Below, one piece after another: positions 44,653 through 55,999 of a stretch of 64,000 bases of DNA (position 1 is its first letter; each line of letters starts with the position of its first letter). The notes beneath the pieces are model-generated. The model was given only the letters and a program-made list of their open reading frames with translations. It did not search any database and was not told the DNA's origin. The position numbers and the translations under genes were made by a program. This stretch comes from Pseudo-nitzschia pungens (lineage: Eukaryota > Bacillariophyta > Bacillariophyceae > Bacillariales > Bacillariaceae): assembly GCA_037355855.1 (NCBI GenBank), contig CM074763.1, forward strand, positions 3,720,001 to 3,784,000, in the 5' to 3' direction.

Positions 44653-46651
44653 ATAATAATAATATACTTATTTAAGTAGGAAAATCCACCGAAGGTTGTT
44701 AAAAGCTACTCAGTCTGTAACCAGACTTTATCGTCGCCTCAATCGAAGAGAGGTTAGGCCCCAAGTTGTAGAACGACGCGTCGCCTCAACCATGGGGGAT
44801 TATTCCCCAGGTTGTAAAGACAACTATTTTGCAAACGAACCTTGGTAAGAAACAGGAAAAAACGAACCAGTCCAGAGCACAACAGACACTGCTGTTGCGA
44901 AGCGTACAAGAGACGGGTGACAAGAACGTGAAAGGGAAAGACACAAGCAAAACTGTCCATCCAATGCTGGTGTGCAGCATCCGTAATGCTAGTGGTCAGC
45001 TGCTGACACAAGCAAAACCCTTGACTAGATACATAGTATCTGTAATGCTAGTGGTCAGCGTACAAAAGCAAAACTCCTCTCTGAATGCTGGATTGCAGCA
45101 TCGGTAATGCGAGTAGTCATCCCCAAACACATTCCATCACGAGCAAAATTTCCCAGGTAATGCTCGTGTACCGTGTATTACTGCACAACACTTAGAGGCA
45201 GTGGAGCCTACTACCAAATTCAAATTCATAACAGCTGGCCTTCTGTTCGAACTTGAACTTGCTCTCCTGTAGTAGCTTGGAAACAGGGGCTCTAAGTGAT
45301 AACACTTATGGACCATCAGGGCTGTAGGCTTGGAAACAGGTGGCAGCTGTACTGTATACTGGAGGGGTATATGTTGGTGGTGGAGCGTTAAGTAACATGT
45401 ACTTAGCAGCTTTGGGGCTTGGGTCAGAAAAACAGTAGGTCCATAAGCGAAAACACTTATGGACTATCAGGGCAGTAGACTTGAAAACAGATGACAGTTG
45501 AAGTGTGCATCTGAGAGGGTTATGTAGGTAGGAGAGCCTTAAGCAAGCTGTACTTAGCGGCTTTGGGGCTTGGGTAAGAAAACAGTAGGACCATAAGCGA
45601 AAACACTTATGTCCATCAGGGCAGTAGACTTGAAAACAGATGACAGTTGAAGAATGCATCTGAGAAGTATATGTAGGTAGGAGAGCCTTGAACAACTGTA
45701 CTTAGCGGCTTTGGGGCTTGGGTCAGAAAAACAGTAGGACCTTAAGCGAAAACACTTATGGTCCAGCAGGGCAGTAGACTTGAAAACAGATGACAGTTGA
45801 AGAATGATCTGAGAGGTATATGTAAATAGGAGAGCCTTAAGCGAACTGTACTTAGCGTCTTTGGGGCTTGGGTAAAAAAAACAATAGGACCATAAGCGAA
45901 ACACTTATGGTCCATCAGGGCAGTAGACTTGGAAACAGATGACATTTATACAGTACACCTGAGAGGGTTATGTGGGTGGTGGAGCCTTAAGCAAACTGTA
46001 CTTAGCGGCTTTGGGGCTTGGGTCAGAAAACAGTAGGACCATAAGCGAAAACACATATGGTCCAGCAGGGCAATGGACTTGAAAACAGATGACAGCTGGA
46101 ATTTCTTGTAGAAATATTCCTACAGTGGAAGGGGCTGTTCGTGAACTTCGACTTGAAAAGACTTAAGAGGACTCAGCAAGGAACTTCGAAGAATGTAGAA
46201 CATTAAGTGAGAATCACTTAAGCAGCTTGGAAACAGTGTAGAACATTAAGTAGTATAAGATATACTTAAGGGCCTTCGGGGGAGCTTGTTGGAAACAGAT
46301 CGAAGCAGAAATACATCAAAAATTATTGGTGAATTGCTGTAGAATCTGTACTGGAATTGTGCTGTAGAAAATTATGTGTCGGTTTTGGTGCTGCTGCTAT
46401 TGCCGTTGCCGAATCGAATCGGATTGACGACCATGGTGAAGGCCACCAAAGCAACTGAACAAAGCAGCGAGCAACTGAACTGATAGCAGAAACGAAGAGC
46501 GGAGGTCTTGGTTAATACATGTAGGTCCTGGTATTGTGATTGGGGGTGTAGAAGGGAGCGAGATATCGCATGGTAAATGTGTGTAGAAATCTACGTATTT
46601 TTAGTACTGGAACATTGGAACGTCGGACAAAATGCGCTTCGCGCAAATTGT
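44653..46651 (-). mobile_element. Element K1: ~2.0-kb non-coding retroposon-like element with 17-bp TSD
   Basis: It interrupts Gy-A4 gag and is flanked by the duplication CCCAGAATGCCTCTGGG (44636-44652 and 46652-46668; ambiguous by one base on each side). The left end is ATAATAATAATATAC, i.e. an (ATT)n-type tail if read on the minus strand. The right end is an imperfect hairpin (acaaaatgcgc-ttc-gcgcaaattgt). Long variable duplications plus a simple-sequence tail point to target-primed reverse transcription (non-LTR type). No frame encodes a protein. The interior is repeat-rich and strongly hairpin-forming (for example AGTCTGTAACCAGACT at about 44714). K2 is a second copy. Confidence 0.75.
45280..46100. 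repeat. 150-bp tandem array with hairpins inside K1
   Basis: About five units repeat at 148-151 bp; the gggGCTTGGG word recurs at about 45414, 45565, 45713, 45863 and 46013. Each unit has a hairpin: GTCCATAAG/CTTATGGAC at 45439-45447 and 45456-45464, and GGACCATAAG/CTTATGGTCC in other units. A conserved stretch caGGGCAGTAGACTTGaAAACAG follows. Arms change together between units. Apparent minus-strand open frames here are repeats of one another and are not genes. Confidence 0.85.
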
Positions 46652-47216
46652 CCCAGAATGCCTCTGGGAAAGTGACGCCAATACAGGAGTGGCACCTTCC
46701 AGCTTCACAACAGCAGAAATGAAGGAAATGTTGGATTCCAACATGACACACGCCCAACGAGAGAAATTGGAACACATTGGATGGGACCTTTATGCCCACT
46801 CTTTTGACACCACCATCAACAAGCTCGAAAACCTGGAAACCACCATCCGGAAGGAGGAAGAACTGCAAAAGTGCATCACCGAACTGGAAAAGAAGAATGG
46901 TGGCGCCAAGAAGAGCTCCAAGGCCACTTCTGGGGGAGGAAATGGAAAGTCTCCCGGCAAAAAGAAGCGCCCTATGGATAACAACAACAAACAGCTCTGC
47001 AAAACCTGTGGCAAGACCCATGCCGGCAAATGCTGGAAACTAACTGAAGGCCCCTCCAAGAAAGGGAAATTCGACTGGGAAACCATCAACTTGCTCAAGG
47101 AGCATTTTGTGGCTAAAGAAGACTCAGACAATGAGCAACACTCCAAGCCCCACTGGGGAAGAAACCTATCAAACCACGAGTACTCCTATGTGCTGGCCAC
47201 GGCCCAAGCTGACCAT

Positions 47217-49223
47217 AATAATAATAATATACTTATTTAAGTAGGAAAATCCACCGAAGGTGGTTAAAAGCTACTCAGTCTGTAACCAGACTTTATCGTC
47301 GCCTCAATCGAAGAGAGGTTAGGCCCCAAGTTGTAGAACGACGCGCCGCCTCAACCATGGGGAATAGGCCCCAGGTTGTAAAGACGGCTATTTTGCAAAC
47401 GAACCTTGGTAAGAAACAGGAAAAAAACGAACCAGTCCAGAGCACAACAGACACAGCTGTTGCAAAGCGTACAGGAGACGGGGTAACAAGAACGTGAAAG
47501 GGAAAACACAAGCAAAACTGTCCCTTGAATGCCACTGTACAGCATCAGTGATGCTTGGAGTGGTCAGCTGACACAAGCAAAACCCTTGCCTAGATACATA
47601 GTATCTGTAATGCAAGTGGTCAGCTGACGCAAGCAAAACTGGTCTCTGCATGCTGTATTGCAGCATCAGTAATGCGAGTGCCCCAAACACATTCCTTACC
47701 ACTGTATGGTACATATAGTACGGAGCCTACTACCAAATTCGTAACAGCTGTCCTTCTGTTTGAACTTCGTAGTAGGAGACACGTAGAGGCAGTGGAGCCT
47801 ACTACCAAATTCAAATTCGTAACAGCTGGCCTTCTGTTCGAACTTGAACTTGCTCTCCTGTAGTAGCTTGGAAACAGGGCCTTTAAGTGAAAACACTTAT
47901 GGACCATCAGGGCTGTAGGCTTGAAAACAGGTCTCTGCTGTACTGTGAACTGGGGGGGTATATGTAGGTGGTGGTGCGTTAAGTAACATGTACTTAGCAG
48001 CTTTGGGGCTTGGGTCATAAAAACAGTAGGTCCATAATCAAAAACAATTATGGACTATCAGGGCAGTAGACTTGAAAACAGATGACAGTTGAAGTGTGCA
48101 TCTGAGAGGGTTATGTAGGTAGGAGAGCCTTAAGCAAGCTGTACTTAGCGGCTTTGGGGCTTGGGTCAGGAAATAGTAGGACCTTAAGTGAGAACACTTA
48201 TGGTCCAGCAGGGCAGTAGACTTGAAAACAGATGACAGTTGAAGTGTGCATCTGAGAGGTTTATGTAGGTAGGAGAGCCTTAAGCAAGCTGTACTTAGCG
48301 GCTTTGGGGCTTGGGTAAGGAAACAGTAGGACCATAAGCGAAAACACTTATGGTCCATCAGGGCAGTAGACTTGAAAACAGATGACAGTTGAAGAATGCA
48401 TCTGAGAGGTATATGTAGGTAGGGGAGCCTTAAGCAAACTGTACTTAGTGGCTTTAGGGCTTGGGTCAGGAAACAGTAGGACCATAAGCGAAAACACTTA
48501 GGGTCCATCAGGGCAGTAGACTTGGAAACAGATGACATTTATACAGTACACCTGAGAGGGTTATGTAGGTGGTGGAGCCTTAAGCAAACTGTACTTAGCG
48601 GCTTTGGGGCTTGGGTCAAGAAACAGTAGGACCATAAGTGAAAACACTTAGGGTCCAGCACGGCAGTAGACTTGGAAACAGATGACAGAATTTCTTTTAA
48701 AAAAGATTCCTACAGTGGAAGGGGCTGTTCGTGAACTTCGACTTGAAAAGACTTAGAAAGACTCAGCAAGGAACTTCGAAGAATGTAGAACATTAAGTGA
48801 GAATCACTTAAGCAGCTTGGAAACAGTGTAGAACATTAAGTATAAGATATACGTAAGGGCCTTGGAATGGAGCTGGGAAACAGATCGAAGCAGAAATACA
48901 ACGTTGTTGTCGGTTTTGCTGTACGGTAGAATCTGTACTGGAAGTGCTGTAGAAAATTATGTGTCGGTTTGCTGCTGCTGCTGTTGCCGATCGACCATGG
49001 CAATGGTGAATAGGCACCAAAGCAGCCGAAACAAAGCAGCAAGCAACTGAACTGATAGCAGAAACAAAGAGCGGAGGTCTTGGTTAATACATGTAGGTCC
49101 TGGGGTTGTGATTGGGGGTGTAAAAGGGAGCGAGATATCGCATGGTAAAGTTGTGTAGAAATCTACGTATTTTTAGTACTGGAACATCGGAACGTCGGAC
49201 AAAATGCGCTTCGCGCAAATTGT
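47217..49223 (-). mobile_element. Element K2: second copy of K with 18-bp TSD
   Basis: Same family and orientation as K1, 2,007 bp, in the same gag gene about 565 bp further on. The duplication is ACGGCCCAAGCTGACCAT (47199-47216 and 49224-49241). Left end AATAATAATAATATAC, right end gcgcttcgcgcaaattgt as in K1. It is similar to K1 along its length with scattered substitutions and small indels, so the two are not a single recent duplication. Non-coding. Confidence 0.78.
47880..48680. repeat. 150-bp tandem array with hairpins inside K2
   Basis: About five units recur at 150-151 bp (gggGCTTGGG near 48005, 48156, 48306, 48456 and 48606). The hairpin in the first unit reads GTCCATAAT/ATTATGGAC (48030-48038 and 48047-48055), where the matching K1 unit has GTCCATAAG/CTTATGGAC, so both arms changed together. 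Confidence 0.85.
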
Positions 49224-49340
49224 ACGGCCCAAGCTGACCATGAGGTCTCCGACAACGAGATTGATATCTCTGAGCGGGAACTCAAAGAGTACAGGAGAAA
49301 GTACAGAAAGACCTTCAAGAAGAAAGGATCCCACAACTGA

Positions 49341-51547
49341 ATGGTCGATACCATCCACACTGGACCTCGCATCATCAACAGGTTTGCAGACGTCTGTGCG
49401 GAGGTATTGGACCACAAGGGAAGGGGGAGGATGCTCCGGGGCCTACTGGACACCGGATGCTCCAAATCCATCATCTTAAGGCATTTTGTCAATCGAAGTC
49501 AACTAACGAACAGAGACCAACGATCTGTCACCTACAACACGTACGGAGGCAAGTTCAGAACCAAGTCTGCGGCTTCAGTGGGACTAAGACTGATAGAATT
49601 TTCAAACTCCAAGACCATCAAATGGACCTTCCAAGTGGATGAGTACCATCATCACGAGGAAGTACCCTATGACATGATTATAGGATCCGACCTGATGGCA
49701 CAACTGGGACTGGACATCAAATACAGCTCCCGGACAATCAAGTGGCAGGGTGACTCCATCCCTATGAAAGGAATGGGGGAGCTCGCTGACCCGGACAAAT
49801 GTGAGGCAGTATTCTTTGCCAACACACAAAGTCCAATCCTCCAACAGGAGGAAGAGAGGCAAGCCAAAATCCTAGATGCTGACTACTCCAAAGTCAATAT
49901 AGACGCTATGGTCAATGAACTGGAGATCACAGATGCGTCCAAGGAAGCCTTGAAACAAACGCTAAAGAAATTCCCGACATTCTTTGGAGGAGGTCTGGGA
50001 CTACTCAAAAACATTGAACCGGTATCCATCGAACTCCAACCAGGGGTCAAACCGGTCCTGCAAAGGTACTACTCTGTGCCCCATGCCTTTGAACAAGCAC
50101 TCCGGAAGGAGATCACTAGACTCTGTGATATTGGAGTCCTGGAGAAACTCCCCCATGATGATGATTCACCATGGGCATCTCCTACATTCTGTCAGCCCAA
50201 GAAAACTGGGGACATCCGAGTGCTCACTGATTTCGGGAAAATGAATGCAGCAATCCAAAGGAAATCATTCCCACTACCACGGATAGGGGAAACCATCCAG
50301 CGACTACAGAAATTCAAGTCCGCTACGGCACTGGACCTGTCGCAAGGATATTACACCATCCCAATCTGCAAGGAGAGCCAAAAGATTTGCTCTACCATTT
50401 TGCCATGGGGGAAGTATGCCTACAAGAGACTGGCAATGGGGATTGCTTGTGCGCCGGATATCTTCCAATCAGTCATGATGAACCTACTGGGGGATCTGGA
50501 CTATGTCCTGGTCTACATCGATGATATCCTAATCATCCAGAGAGAGGGAGAATCTGAACAGGATCACCTCAACAAAATAGATACAGTCCTACAGAGGCTC
50601 GATGACGCTGGCTTTCAAGCCAATCTCAGGAAATCCTTCTTCATGCAGAAAGAAGTGGAGTATCTGGGATTCCTATTAACAACAGAGGGCATCCAACCCC
50701 AGCCAAAGAAGCTGGAGGCGATGAAGCGGCTGGAAGCGCCCAAGAACACCAAGCAACTCAAGATGTTCCTTGGCATGGTCAATTTTTACTGAGATATGTG
50801 GAAGCGCCGCTCCCACATCCTGGCCCCCCTCAACAAACTAGCAGGGAAAAAGGGCAAAATGAACTGGTACTGGGGTCCAGCAGAGCAGAAAGCTTTCATG
50901 GAGGCGAAGAGGATGCTCGCAGAGGAAGCGAAACTTGCATTCTTGGATTTTATGAAACCATTTCATCTCTACTCAGATGCCAGCGACAGGCAGCTGGGAG
51001 CAACTGTATGCCAAGATGGCAAGCCCCTTGGTTTCTACACAAGGAAATTGAATTCGGCGCAGCTCAACTACACTGTAGGAGAAAAAGAACTCCTAGGTAT
51101 AGTGGAGGGACTAAAAGCGTTCGAAGGAATCTTACGAGGACAAGATGTGACCATTCACACCGACCACCTCAATCTGCTCTATCAGCAGATGCCCACTCAA
51201 AGGATGGTCCGGTGGAGACTCCTTATGGAGGAGTTCCATCCGGTAGTCAAGCACCTTGCTGGCAAAGACAATGATGCAGCAGATGCACTGTCCCGACTGG
51301 ACATCACTGATGACCCGGCAGATACAGTGGGATGGCTACCACCAAATAAGCCCCTCACCTTCGCGGATGAGGAAGAGCACCTCCGGCAACTCCTATTCCC
51401 ACTTGGAGAAGCGCCGGAAGAATTCCAGGGCAATAGTGCATTCCCACTTGCCCCGGATATGATCCAGTTCTACCAACAAAAGGACACAGAGATCACAAGT
51501 GCTCTGGAAAAAGACAACCGACTAACCACCAAAATGGTGGAAGGTTA
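49341..51547 (+). pseudogene. Gy-A4 pol, nonsense codon, truncated after RNase H
   Basis: Protease (LLDTGCSKSIIL), RT (LVYIDDILI) and RNase H (YSDASDRQLGATVCQDG) are collinear with Gy-A3. A TGA at 50790-50792 replaces the conserved Arg of NFYRDMWKRRSH (CGA to TGA). After it the frame is open. Integrase is missing: at 51547, in KMVEGY, sequence switches to family B, and the run-on frame ends at 51647. Confidence 0.9.
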
Positions 51548-54500
51548 CGAACAGAGGGGAAGGAACCTACAGGATGGAGTATTCCTGTTGAAAGCTCAGC
51601 AAAGCCTGCCACAGCAGCAGCAAAAACGATTGTTTGAAACATCCTAAAGGATATATCAAATGTGGATCCGAATCAACTGAATCGATCCAAGGGTACAGAT
51701 GCAAACAAGTCGAGCAACACAATTGATCCGAATAAGACAGCAGTAACAAATGGACCACTTCTATCTCTGGCAAGAAATTGGTCTACCGGTACAGCAAAAA
51801 ATCTCTATTGCAATCCCGGAAACTCCAAAGACTACACCAAAGGAGGTGCGCTGGAGCAAAATTATTTGAAACTGCTGTCGACTGCTGGAAATACAACCAA
51901 AAATACAGCAAAACCGACAAAAAATAAGAGCAACATGGCTCTGATTCTACTAACCAACGTACAGTACATACAAGGCATACAACTTAAAGCAAGACCACTA
52001 CTAGCGCTACTAGATAGTGGATCCTCCGGAACCCTAATCAACAAAAGAGCACTACCATTTGGCACACTGCCACTCCAAAGCAAGCACCAAGTCTTAACCA
52101 CTACTGCCAATGGAAGCTTTGATACTATGGAGTATGTCATCATGAAGAACATCAAGCTACAAGAGTTTGGCAACTACAACATTGATTGACAAGAGGCAAG
52201 GCTCTTCCATTCCCCCGACTGCAAATATGATCTTATACTAGGCAGAGACTTCCTCCACCTGGCACAGATCAATCTCCTATTCAAAGAAGGAGCAGTTCAG
52301 TGGATGGACCGAACCATTCCTATGAAGGACACCTCCCTATACCATGACAACCACACCATGCTCATGGAAGAACTAGAAGACGCCGAACTCTTTGCTGATG
52401 ATCTCTCCTTTGCAAATCCATACAAGTCCAAGGTGATCCTAGACAGAGCCTACCAAGAAACAGATCCATCTACAGTCGCGCAACAGCAGAGCCACATGTC
52501 CACAGCAGAGCAGCAGCAGTTCCAAGCAATACTGAACAAGTACCCTAACGTCTTCAATGGAGAACTAGGGAAGTATCCACACAAGAAGATCTCGCTAAGA
52601 CTGAAGCCCGGATCCAAACCCATACACAAGAAGCCTTACCCAGTTGCATACAAAAGAGAAGACCTATTCAAAAGGGAGCTCCAGAATCTTTATAATGATG
52701 GAGTCCTCAAACGTTGCACTGGACCGGCCGAGTGGGCCTTTCCCACCTTTATTGTCCCAAAGAAAGACAACAGAGTTAGATGGGTATCAGACTTCAGAGA
52801 ACTCAATGAACTGCTTGAAAGAAGACCATATCCTATACCGAGGATACAAGACATCATGAACAAGAGAGGCAAGTACACTCACTTCACCAAGATTGACTTG
52901 TCCATGCAATACTACTGCTTTGAACTCAACAACGCAAGCAAGAAGCTCTGTACCATAGTCACCCCCTATGGATGCTATGAGTACCAGCGTCTACCAATGG
53001 GAGTTAAAGTTTCTCCAGATGTTGCACAGCAACTTATGGAAGATATCCTACAAGACACTGACTGCACTATTTATATTGATGATATTGGCATTTGGACCAA
53101 TGGATCTTTTGACCTCCACATGAAGACTATCGACAAGGTCCTTGACAGGCTTAGCCAGAATGGGCTCAAGTGTAACCCACTCAAGTGCGATTGGGCTGTA
53201 CAAGAGACCGACTTCCTAGGCTATTGGATGACACCTACAGCAGTTAAGCCTTGGAGAAAGAAGATTGAAGTTATTCTACATATGGACCGACCTCGAACTG
53301 TGACTCAAGTCAAGTCCTTCCTCGGAGCAGTAGGATACTACAGGGACATGTGGCCCCGAAGATCCCATGTCCTAGCTCCTCTCTTTGATATCACTGGGAC
53401 CCCCAAGAACACTCCTCACGCTGCTGCCATCAAAGGCAAGCAAAGGAAGGCTCCTTCAGCCTTCACTTGGGGGCCTGATCAAGACAAAGCCTTTCAAGAG
53501 ATGAAAGCAATGGTAGCAGCAGATGCTCTGAACACCTATCCAGATCTCAACAAGACCTTTGAACTATACACTGATGCCTCGGACCTCCAGCTTGGCGCTG
53601 CCATACTACAAGATGGCAAGCCTATAGCCTATTGGTCCAAGAAACTATCTGATGCCCAGAAGAACTACACTACTATGGAAAAAGAACTGCTTGCCATAGT
53701 ACTCTGCTGCAAAGAGTACAGGAAAATGCTGCTCGGTGGTGTAATCAATGTATACACTGACCATAAGAACCTTACCTTCTGAACACTTTCAGCCCAACGA
53801 GTCCTCCGGTGGAGATTATTCCTTGAAGAATTCAGTGTTAACCTCACCTATGTTGAAGGCAAGAAGAACGTTCTTGCTGATGCCTTCTCCAGACTACCCC
53901 GGATGGATCCACCTACTGTGGGGAAGAAAGAAGCCCTTGGTAAGGGCACTCTAATTGATTTTTTGAAACTTGAAGTCCCCAAACAAGATGAAGAACTGTT
54001 TATAGCCGAGTTCCCGAATCTATTCCAGCACTTATGCAAAGACGCAGACCAAGAACTACAAGCCTGTCTACTGAACAATTAGTGTCTGGTCAACCTACCA
54101 AACAACCATGACATGGAATGCCCGGTAAACTACTCCAAGATCTATCTCCATCAGCAGAAAGATCCAACCATCAAGTTCAAGATTCAATCCAAGGCATTCT
54201 TCTACCAAGAATTGCAGGGTAATAACATCCTCTGCTATGCCAACCAATCCAATCCAGATAATTGGAGAATTTACATACCAGGTTCCCTCACCAATGATAC
54301 CATAAAGTGGTATCATCTCCTGTTGGGTCATTGTGGATCCACCAGACTATATCAAACTATCTCAGCTCGATTCTATGCAGACAACCTGTCCAACCTATGC
54401 AAGTCCTACATTGGCCCTGATAATTGCATCCAATACAAGAGCAGGCAAACCAAATATGGAAAGCTTCCCCCCAAACAAGCACCGATATCTCCTTTCAATG

Positions 54501-54913
54501 AAGTTCATGTGGATCTTATAGGCCCTTGGAAGATCACAGTCAGCTCCTCCTTACAAGCTTCCCCAGGCTCCCTGGTGTTCAACAGAGATATGATGATAGA
54601 TTTGCCACTGACCTCCAACCTGTTGGCCCTCAAGCAGCTCAGACAACAAGGAATCAACAAAGCACTGCTTAGGGATAGTGCCAAAAGAATCACGCGCACT
54701 TTTCAAGTCAATGATAAGGTATGGTTACAAGAACCGGACCCGGATAAACTACAGCCAAGACAAACCGGACCTTTCCTGATTACCCAAGTCAATGCGAATG
54801 GTACAGTGAAACTGCAGAAAGCTCCCTCAGTAGTTGAAACAGTGAACATCTGGAAGATAACTCCCTACAGGGAACTGGAGCCGGAGTCGATGGCCATTCA
54901 TTGGGCAGCTTAA
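51548..54913 (+). pseudogene. Gy-B2 pol (protease-RT-RNaseH-partial integrase), multiply disabled
   Basis: One frame from about 51662 carries protease (LLALLDSGSSGTLIN), RT (IYIDDIGIW), RNase H (ELYTDASDLQLGAAILQDG) and integrase pieces (WYHLLLGHCGSTRL, VHVDLIGPWKI, then SPGSLVFNRDM). It is broken by in-frame stops at 52187-52189, 53780-53782 and 54080-54082. An internal deletion near 54537 removes the catalytic core between VDLIGPWKI and SPGSLVFNRD. This is a different gypsy family from Gy-A, related to Gy-B1. No B-type 5' LTR or complete gag is present; homology to element C around the gag/pol boundary begins at 51553. Confidence 0.88.
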
Positions 54914-54942
54914 AGCAGGATTCGTTCAATCATGAGGCACTA

Positions 54943-55220
54943 TGTGACATGCTAGCGTAGCAAGCCTGAACCACGATTAAATAATTAACCGAATCCCACA
55001 TACGAGCCGCCCGGCGTTAAATATAAGAGCTGACCGGTGTTTGAATAGAATTCAAACTGTGCGCCGGACACCCCAGCAATGCATGTGTGCCGTTATTCAA
55101 ATAGTAGCAAGGCACGCTTGCAAATATTCAAACGTTCACACGAAAATCGAAAAGCTCTCTTAAGAGTATATTAGTCACAATTTTCTTACTACTCCGAATT
55201 TTCTACTTTAGAGTGTAACA
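54943..55220 (+). repeat. Gy-B2 3' LTR
   Basis: A 278-bp stretch after B pol begins TGTGACATGCTAGCG and ends TAGAGTGTAACA. It has the position and termini of an LTR and is preceded by the purine-containing aatcatgaggcacta. No second copy in the window confirms the left boundary. Confidence 0.6.
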
Positions 55221-55989
55221 GACCCTCCTGGTGTTGGGTGAGGATTTCATGGCCAAGGCTGTTGGGGAGCCAGTTGCTCTTGTTGAACAGGGCATGGTGG
55301 CTGTGGAGGCTGTGGCCAGAGTTGGAACATTGAAGGAAACAGAGGGATTTCCACCAAGTGGTAAAACCATTGTCATAAGTGTTTGCAGGGAGGGGATCAC
55401 CAAGAAGAGTCCCGGTGGGGATGGCCAGGGTAGAGAGCCACATTGTGGGGAGGAGGAAAAATGGGGGGAGGATGGAAGCATCCCTGTCATGGTTGAGGGT
55501 GGCTGAGCCAGCTTGGGTGCCCGGGTCAGTGCTGCTGAGGACCTCATCAGGAAGATGAGCAGTGTCATCCCAGGTATAGAATAGGGGCAAAGATGTCGTG
55601 GGAGCTATACTGATGAAAGTCACGTCAGGGTAGGATGAGAGGATGACAAGGAGGGTGTTGGATTGGATAGAGTTGGTGTGGATACCAATGTAGAACAGGG
55701 TGCCATTGTTGGATGTCTCCGGGATGAGGGAGTGAATGCACTGGAGGATGTTGTCTTTGTTGATATAGGTGTACCTGATCTTGGGAGAATTTTTGATGAT
55801 GGAATGGTAGGCCTCGTTTCTGGTTGTACCAAGGGTGCAGAGAAAGGTGGCACCAGCAGAGGTGATGGTTGTGGTGTTGCTGGGTGGTGCGTCTGAGAAG
55901 GACAGCAATATGGAGGTGAGGCACTGGACCTGAAGTTTAGTCAGTTCAGGAAAAAAATCTGCGGCGTCCACTGGGAGCAGCGTCCTCAT
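55189..55989 (-). pseudogene. Unrecognised ORF, 3' end running into the Gy-B2 LTR
   Basis: 266 codons from ATG 55989. The last ~11 lie inside the B LTR, so the original C-terminus is lost. The product is Thr/Ser/Leu-rich with no motif I recognise (ATFLCTLGTTRNEAYHSI, IRYTYINKDNILQCIHSLI). It has no relative elsewhere in the window. It may be part of a mobile element's coding region or a gene truncated by the B insertion. Minisatellite DNA follows immediately upstream. Confidence 0.35.
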
Positions 55990-55999
55990 CTGGGGTGAT

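Larger units (their letters stand above)
43890..49340 (+). pseudogene. Gy-A4 gag, split into three parts by K1 and K2
   Basis: Segments 43890-44652, 46669-47216 and 49242-49340, with one copy of each target duplication dropped, add up to exactly 470 codons in one frame. They are collinear with the Gag of Gy-A2 and Gy-A3 (zinc knuckle CKTCGKTHAGKC at about 46998-47033). The sequence therefore carried no other visible gag lesion when the K elements inserted. It ends at TGA 49338-49340, followed immediately by ATG in the same frame, as in Gy-A3. Confidence 0.88.
43633..51547 (+). mobile_element. Gy-A4: truncated gypsy A element carrying two K insertions, fused to Gy-B2
   Basis: It starts with about 40 bp of an A LTR (TGCCGTGCACCAGATCAG...) fused directly to the leader at the gggaactaaagagagaaac word, so most of the LTR and ~650 bp of leader are deleted. 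Gag follows (interrupted by K1 and K2), then pol as far as 51547, in the spacer between RNase H and integrase (MVEGY). There the sequence switches abruptly to family B. No 3' A LTR is present. The flank AACTA (43628-43632) is not repeated downstream. Confidence 0.85.

Noticed and set aside
45306..45945. Minus-strand frames inside K1 and K2 as a repeat protein
   Set aside because: Frames shift between units, units differ by indels not divisible by three (148-151 bp), and there is no consistent start; the DNA/RNA hairpin is the conserved feature.
44653..49223. K as an introner-type intron within gag
   Set aside because: Ends are not GT-AG or another splice pair at the duplication borders, and its 2-kb length is far above other introns in the window.
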